This document shows positions 5,980 to 9,950 of a stretch of DNA of 9,950 nucleotides, piece by piece. The notes beneath the pieces were generated by a model, which saw nothing but the letters and a program-made list of their open reading frames with translations, was not told where the DNA came from and searched no databases. The position numbers and the translations under genes were made by a program. Source of the DNA: Verrucomicrobiota bacterium (lineage in GTDB: Bacteria > Verrucomicrobiota > Verrucomicrobiia > Opitutales > Opitutaceae); assembly GCA_003694825.1 (NCBI GenBank), contig RFJS01000257.1, positions 1 through 9,950 on the forward strand. Reading direction: 5' to 3'. How positions within the stretch are numbered: the first letter of the stretch is position 1; every line of letters begins with the position of its first letter.

Positions 5980-8900
5980 ATGAAAAAGACGAAGTCACCG
6001 ACTCCGCTGCGTCGATACATACCCGCAGCGCTCACGGCGGCCGCTCTGTTTGCCCTCCATGTGAGGGGCTAGGAGGCTGCCGTTCCCTCGGCCGGATCAG
6101 AGGAGCTGGACGACGAGGAGATCATCGAGCTCTCGCCCTTCAGCATCACCGCTGAGGAGGACGAGGACAGCTACTCCGCGAAATACTCGCTGGCCGGCAC
6201 CCGCATCCGGACCGAACTGCAGGACGTCGGCTCCGCCATTCAGGTGGTTACGCAGAAGTTTCTGCAGGATACCAACTCGAACAGCTCGGAGGATCTGCTC
6301 GTCTACACGACGAACACCGAGGTCGCCGGCCAGGGGGGCAATTTCCTCGGCCAGGGCGACGGTGCCGTGCTCACGGACACCAATCGCCTCGCACCGATCC
6401 CCAATACCCGCGTCCGCGGCCTCGCCGAAGCCGACAACACCCGGGATTTCTTCCTCTCGGATATTCCGTGGGATTCCTACAACGTCGGCCGCATCGACCT
6501 CCAGCGTGGCCCCAACTCCATCCTCTTCGGCATCGGCAGTCCGGCCGGTATCGTCAATGGCACGACCAACGCCGCGGCTTTCAACGACAGCTACAAGGTC
6601 GAGGGGCAGTTCGGCAGCTACAGCTCCACGCGCCTCGTCGCCGACCTCAACAAGGTCCTTCTCGACGACGAACTGGCCGTGCGCGTCTCTGCCCTGCGCG
6701 ACGATCGCAAGTATCGCCAGGATCCGGCTTTCCGCAAAGACGAGCGCATCTACGCCGCGGCGCGCTGGGATCCGAAATTCCTGCGTACCGATTCGGCCAG
6801 CACCTCGATCCGCGTGAACTTCGAAAAGGGGCAGGTAACCTCCAACAACCCGCGGGGCACGCCGCCGCTCGATGCGATCACGCCCTGGTTCACCGACCTC
6901 GACAAGGTCACCTACGACGCCCGCAGCGCCGCCACCGAGCAGCAGGGCAACAACTGGTGGGGATCGCCGGGCAACCCCGTCTGGGACGGCACGGTCGTGA
7001 CATTTGACGCCAACGGACAGGGTATCTCCTGGCCGTCGCAGGTCCAGCCCTACCCGAATCCTGCCGGCAACCTCAACGGCGCCAACGTCGGCGACAACAG
7101 CACCCGCGGCATCCGCACCTACGACGGTTATGCCAACGCCACCTTCCCCGAGGGGGCGATCGGCGCCTACAAGGCGAAGTCGCTCACCGATCCGTCGATC
7201 TTCGACTTCTACAACAATCTGCTCGAGGGCCCGAACAAGCGCGAGTTCAACAACTTCGAGGCGTTCAACACCACCATCGAACAGACCTTCCTCGATTCGA
7301 AACTCGGATTCGAGCTCGCCTACGACTGGCAGAAGGCGCATTGGGGCTACCGCAACTTCCTCTCCGGTGACGCCGCCGTTATCACGGTCGACACCAACCA
7401 CACCCTGCTCAGCGGCGATCCCAATCCGAACGTCGGCCGTCCGCTCACCATCGCCGGTGGCGGCAGCGCCGGCATGGGCGACCAGATCCGCAGCCGCGAA
7501 ACCATCCGGGCCACGGGCTTCTACGAGCTGAACTTCGAGGACGTTCTCGAGGAGGACAGCTTCTTTGCCCGGATGCTCGGACGCCACGTCTTCACCGGCC
7601 TGTTCTCCACCAATGAGGTCCGCAACGACCAGCGCACCGGGCCGCGCTTCTATCAGGACGCGCTCTCACCCGCGGTGAAGAAAAACGCCGCCGGCGAGCC
7701 CAACCCGCTCGGCCAGTCCTCCCGCGACGCCATCATCTACCACTACTTCGGACCCAGCCTCGAGAGCGCCTCCAGCCCGGCCGGCCTGAATATCCAGGGT
7801 ATCAAGAACGTCGTCACACCGCAGACCACGGCCATCACCACCTGGAACAATGTCCTCAACCAGTGGGAAGCCGTGCCCCTGATCATCGCCAACAACGATG
7901 CCCGGCCGCCCGAGCTGCGTCAGTACACCAACGCCGTGCGCGAGCGCAGCGACCTCGATTCCTACGCCCTCGTCTGGCAGGGTTACCTCTTCGATGGCAA
8001 CGTCGTCCCCATGTATGGGTGGCGTCGTGACGAACAGACCTTCCGCAGCGCGGGCAGCCCGAACGTCATCCTCGGCGTCGCCGATGTCGGCGATCCCGAG
8101 TGGCGCCTGCCCAACGACGCCAATGACCTCAACGGCGGCCAGCGCAAGTGGAACGAAGTCGCCGGTAATTCCACCACCTGGGGCGTCGTCGTGCACGTCC
8201 CGCAGGAGTGGAGCAACAAGCTCCCCGGCCGCGTCGGCCTGAGCGTCTTCTACAACGAATCCGAAAACTTCCAGCCCGACGCCAGCCGCCGCGACATCTT
8301 CGGCAATCCCGTCGATTCACCCTCCGGTGAGACGAAGGACTACGGCCTGCAGGTGCGCCTCTTTGAGGACAAGCTCTCGCTGCGCTGGACGCACTACAAG
8401 ACCACCGTCACCAACGCCAACGTCGCCGGCTCCATCAGCGGCCAGTATCTGATCGGAGCGGTCGAGGGCTGGGGACAGCAGGCCGCAGTGAAGTTCCGCG
8501 ACTCTATCCAGCCGGGCGCGCCGGTGACGAACTGGCCGGCCTCCGTCCCCGGCGGCATCCCCTACGGCATCAGCAGCGACGGCTTCCAGCTCACCTGGCG
8601 TCCGCCCGGACCGAGCGAGCCCTACACCCTGCGCGATGAAAACGGCAACATCATCGGCTACAACTATCCGCAGGAAGTCGTCGACGCCACCTTCGCCCGC
8701 GAGAAGGCCTCGCTCGATGCGTGGTTCGCCACCCAGGTGCCGGCCGACTTCCAGGAAATGTGGGGCCTGAGCGACTACGCCACCGGCGGCGGCACCATCA
8801 ACTTCTCGCCCGCGGGTCTCACCGTCACCGGTGACACCGTCTCCGAGGGCGATGAGTTCGAGATCGTCGCCAACCCGGTCCGCGGCCTCAACATCGCCTT

Positions 8901-9519
8901 CAACGCCTCAAAGACCTCCGCCCGCCGCGTCAACCTCGCCAAGAGCTACACCGAGTGGATCGAGAAGCGGTGGGAAGAGTTCCAGGGGCCGGCCGGCGAC
9001 ATGCGCCTCTGGGGCACCGACGACGACTGGTCCGCCGACAGCGACCACACCGGCGAGACCGCCCGCGGCAAGTTCCAGCGCGAAACGATGGCCGGCTACA
9101 ACCTGTGGAACGCGCTGCAAAACAGCGACGTGCCGGAGCTGCGCAAGTGGAAGTTCAACCTGATCGCGAACTACACCTTCGCCCGCGACAGCAGCCTGAA
9201 GGGCGTCAACGTCGGCGGGAGCATCCGCTACCAGGATGCCGCCACCACCGGCTTCCCGGTGGTCGAGGGCAGCGACGGGCTGCTCAGCTTCGACGTGGCC
9301 AACCCCTACAAGGGCAAATCCGAGACGATCTTCGACATGTGGGTCGGCTACGAGCGGCAGCTCACCGAAAAGCTCAAGTGGCGGGTGCAGCTCAACGTCC
9401 GCAACCTCTTCGCGGACGACGAGCTCATCCCCGTCACGGTGCAGCCGGACGGATCGCCGGCCGCCTTCCGGATTCCGGAACCGCGCACGTGGTTTCTCAC
9501 CAACAGTTTCTACTTCTAA
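5980..9519 (+). CDS. TonB-dependent outer-membrane receptor, interrupted by in-frame TAG at codon 31 (possible pseudogene)
   Basis: One reading frame runs from ATG 5980 to TAA 9517-9519, about 1,179 codons, with a single internal stop at 6070-6072. Codons 1-30 are a signal peptide (KK-rich start, hydrophobic IPAALTAAALFALHV). After the stop the same frame continues with an acidic stretch, then IIELSPFSIT (codons 48-57, probably the TonB-contact region), then the plug domain (LAGTRIRTELQDVGSAIQVV from 71; NTRVRGL; IDLQRGPNSILFG at 172-184). A long beta-barrel follows and ends in EPRTWFLTNSFYF, with the terminal Phe expected for outer-membrane insertion. Such receptors import glycans, siderophores or vitamins using TonB energy. 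The next start-like codon after the stop is GTG 6244, inside the plug, which would give a product without signal peptide or TonB box. The barrel has no other lesion. No SusD-like gene is visible. Family call firm; functional state open. Confidence 0.9.
6070..6072 (+). other. In-frame amber stop at the end of the signal peptide
   Basis: The codon series GTG AGG GGC TAG GAG GCT GCC breaks the receptor frame. Replacing TAG by CAG gives V-R-G-Q-E-A, a plausible signal-peptidase site followed by Gln, so a single C-to-T change explains the lesion. The stop overlaps AGGAGG (6071-6076), which resembles a strong ribosome-binding site, but no ATG, GTG or TTG follows in frame at useful distance. Confidence 0.85.
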
Positions 9520-9538
9520 GGGTTTGGTAGAAACTTCG

Positions 9539-9551
9539 GAGGCTTAGCCTC
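9539..9551 (+). terminator. Small palindrome GAGGCT-T-AGCCTC after the receptor
   Basis: Perfect 6-bp arms (9539-9544 and 9546-9551) around one base, starting 20 bases after the receptor stop. As RNA it would form a 5-bp stem with a UUA loop. It may act with the larger hairpin at 9563 to end transcription or protect the 3' end of the message. Confidence 0.3.
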
Positions 9552-9562
9552 TCAGTCGGACA

Positions 9563-9590
9563 GGGCCCGGCGGCGCGAGCTGCCGGGCCC
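9563..9590 (+). terminator. 12-bp hairpin with GCGA tetraloop, likely terminator of the receptor transcript
   Basis: GGGCCCGGCGGC (9563-9574) pairs with GCTGCCGGGCCC (9579-9590) through 12 base pairs, one of them G-U. The loop is GCGA, a stable GNRA tetraloop. The position, 44 bases after the receptor stop, suits a terminator. There is no T run after it (ACGTCATTGG), so it may work with Rho or serve mainly as a 3' stability element. Confidence 0.6.
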
Positions 9591-9752
9591 ACGTCATTGG
9601 GGCGGTGTCGATCCACCCGGCACGGGCCGCCTTCGGCAAACACGCGGAGCGGCGCACGGCTGCGCCTGCACCGCCGCGAATCACCGCCTGCCGGGGGCGA
9701 TGACATCCTCGGCGCTTGTCTCCCCATGGGCGGGCTGCTGAGTGTGTGAGGC

Positions 9753-9950
9753 ATGCGCACACTGGAGTATCGCAGTTCCGGCTTCCGAGAGGAGCTGGCG
9801 GAGTTCTGTCGTTCGGCCGAGGTCGATCCGCGGATGCAGGCGGTTGTCGCCGAAGTGCTGGCGGATGTCCGCGACGCGGGAGACGCGGCCGTCGCGCGCT
9901 ACACGGAAAAGTTCGACGGTGTGCGCCTCGAGCCGAGCCGCTTCCGCGTC
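9753..9950 (+). CDS. hisD: Histidinol dehydrogenase, N-terminal part
   Basis: The first 66 codons of a gene that runs off the window. Histidinol dehydrogenase is a cytoplasmic zinc enzyme that oxidises L-histidinol to L-histidine in two NAD-dependent steps, the end of histidine biosynthesis. The visible part matches the family N-terminus: a variable opening, then MQAVVAEVLADVRDAGDAAV and ARYTEKFDGVRLEPSRFRV, corresponding to the common pattern V-x-x-I-L-x-D-V-R-x-x-G-D-A-A-L followed by Y-T-x-K-F-D-G-V. The catalytic and zinc residues lie beyond the window. ATG 9753 is the first possible start, because an in-frame TGA ends at 9749. GAGG at 9748-9751 is too close to the ATG to be a normal ribosome-binding site. 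The gap to the receptor and the hairpin between them suggest separate transcription. A paralogue of the family with another role cannot be excluded from 66 residues. Confidence 0.85.
   Translation, partial: MRTLEYRSSGFREELAEFCRSAEVDPRMQAVVAEVLADVRDAGDAAVARYTEKFDGVRLEPSRFRV

Noticed and set aside
6097..7587. 496-codon minus-strand open frame opposite the TonB receptor
   Set aside because: Antisense shadow of the receptor plug and barrel; Val/Gly/Glu/Ala-rich without family motifs.
9726..9749. Seven-codon mini frame (ATG to TGA) just before hisD, considered as a his leader peptide
   Set aside because: It contains no His codons and no attenuator structure is seen; the codons MGGLLSV do not suggest amino-acid control.

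Overview
This is a GC-rich bacterial window that most resembles a Verrucomicrobiota genome of the Opitutaceae type. The evidence is a XylR-type regulator (periplasmic-binding-protein-like domain plus C-terminal AraC DNA-binding domain), a very large TonB-dependent receptor with an acidic N-terminal segment carrying an ELSPF motif, strong use of codons ending in C or G, and GTG or weakly ribosome-bound starts. The lineage call rests on family resemblance and is not proven.

Layout. At 1-532 (+) lies the C-terminal part of a GH130 glycoside phosphorylase/hydrolase. It is followed after 25 bases by a GPH-family (MelB-like) sugar:cation symporter (558-2045, +), then by a XylR-like sugar-responsive regulator (2193-3377, +). 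Together these look like a carbohydrate-use cluster: uptake, phosphorolysis or hydrolysis of mannosides, and its regulator. Convergent to it on the minus strand are an exported formylglycine sulfatase (3765-5540) and, 26 bases downstream of it, a small uncharacterised protein (3436-3738). A 439-base divergent region (5541-5979) separates the sulfatase from a TonB-dependent receptor on the plus strand (5980-9519). That region holds a perfect 13-bp inverted repeat and a run of smaller dyads just upstream of the receptor. After the receptor come two hairpins, one with a 12-bp stem and a GCGA tetraloop. The window ends in the first 66 codons of histidinol dehydrogenase (from 9753), a core amino-acid gene, so the right edge is probably where the carbohydrate region gives way to housekeeping genes.

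How the parts may work together (inference). The receptor would import a glycan or oligosaccharide across the outer membrane. The sulfatase would remove sulfate esters outside the cytoplasm. The GPH symporter would bring small sugars into the cytoplasm, where GH130 cleaves mannosidic bonds, under control of the XylR-like protein. The two halves need not share a substrate.

The most notable observation is that the receptor frame is broken by one in-frame TAG at codon 31 (6070-6072), exactly where the signal peptide should end. The following roughly 1,148 codons are intact and look functional. The options are a very recent nonsense mutation, a sequence error, or stop-codon readthrough.
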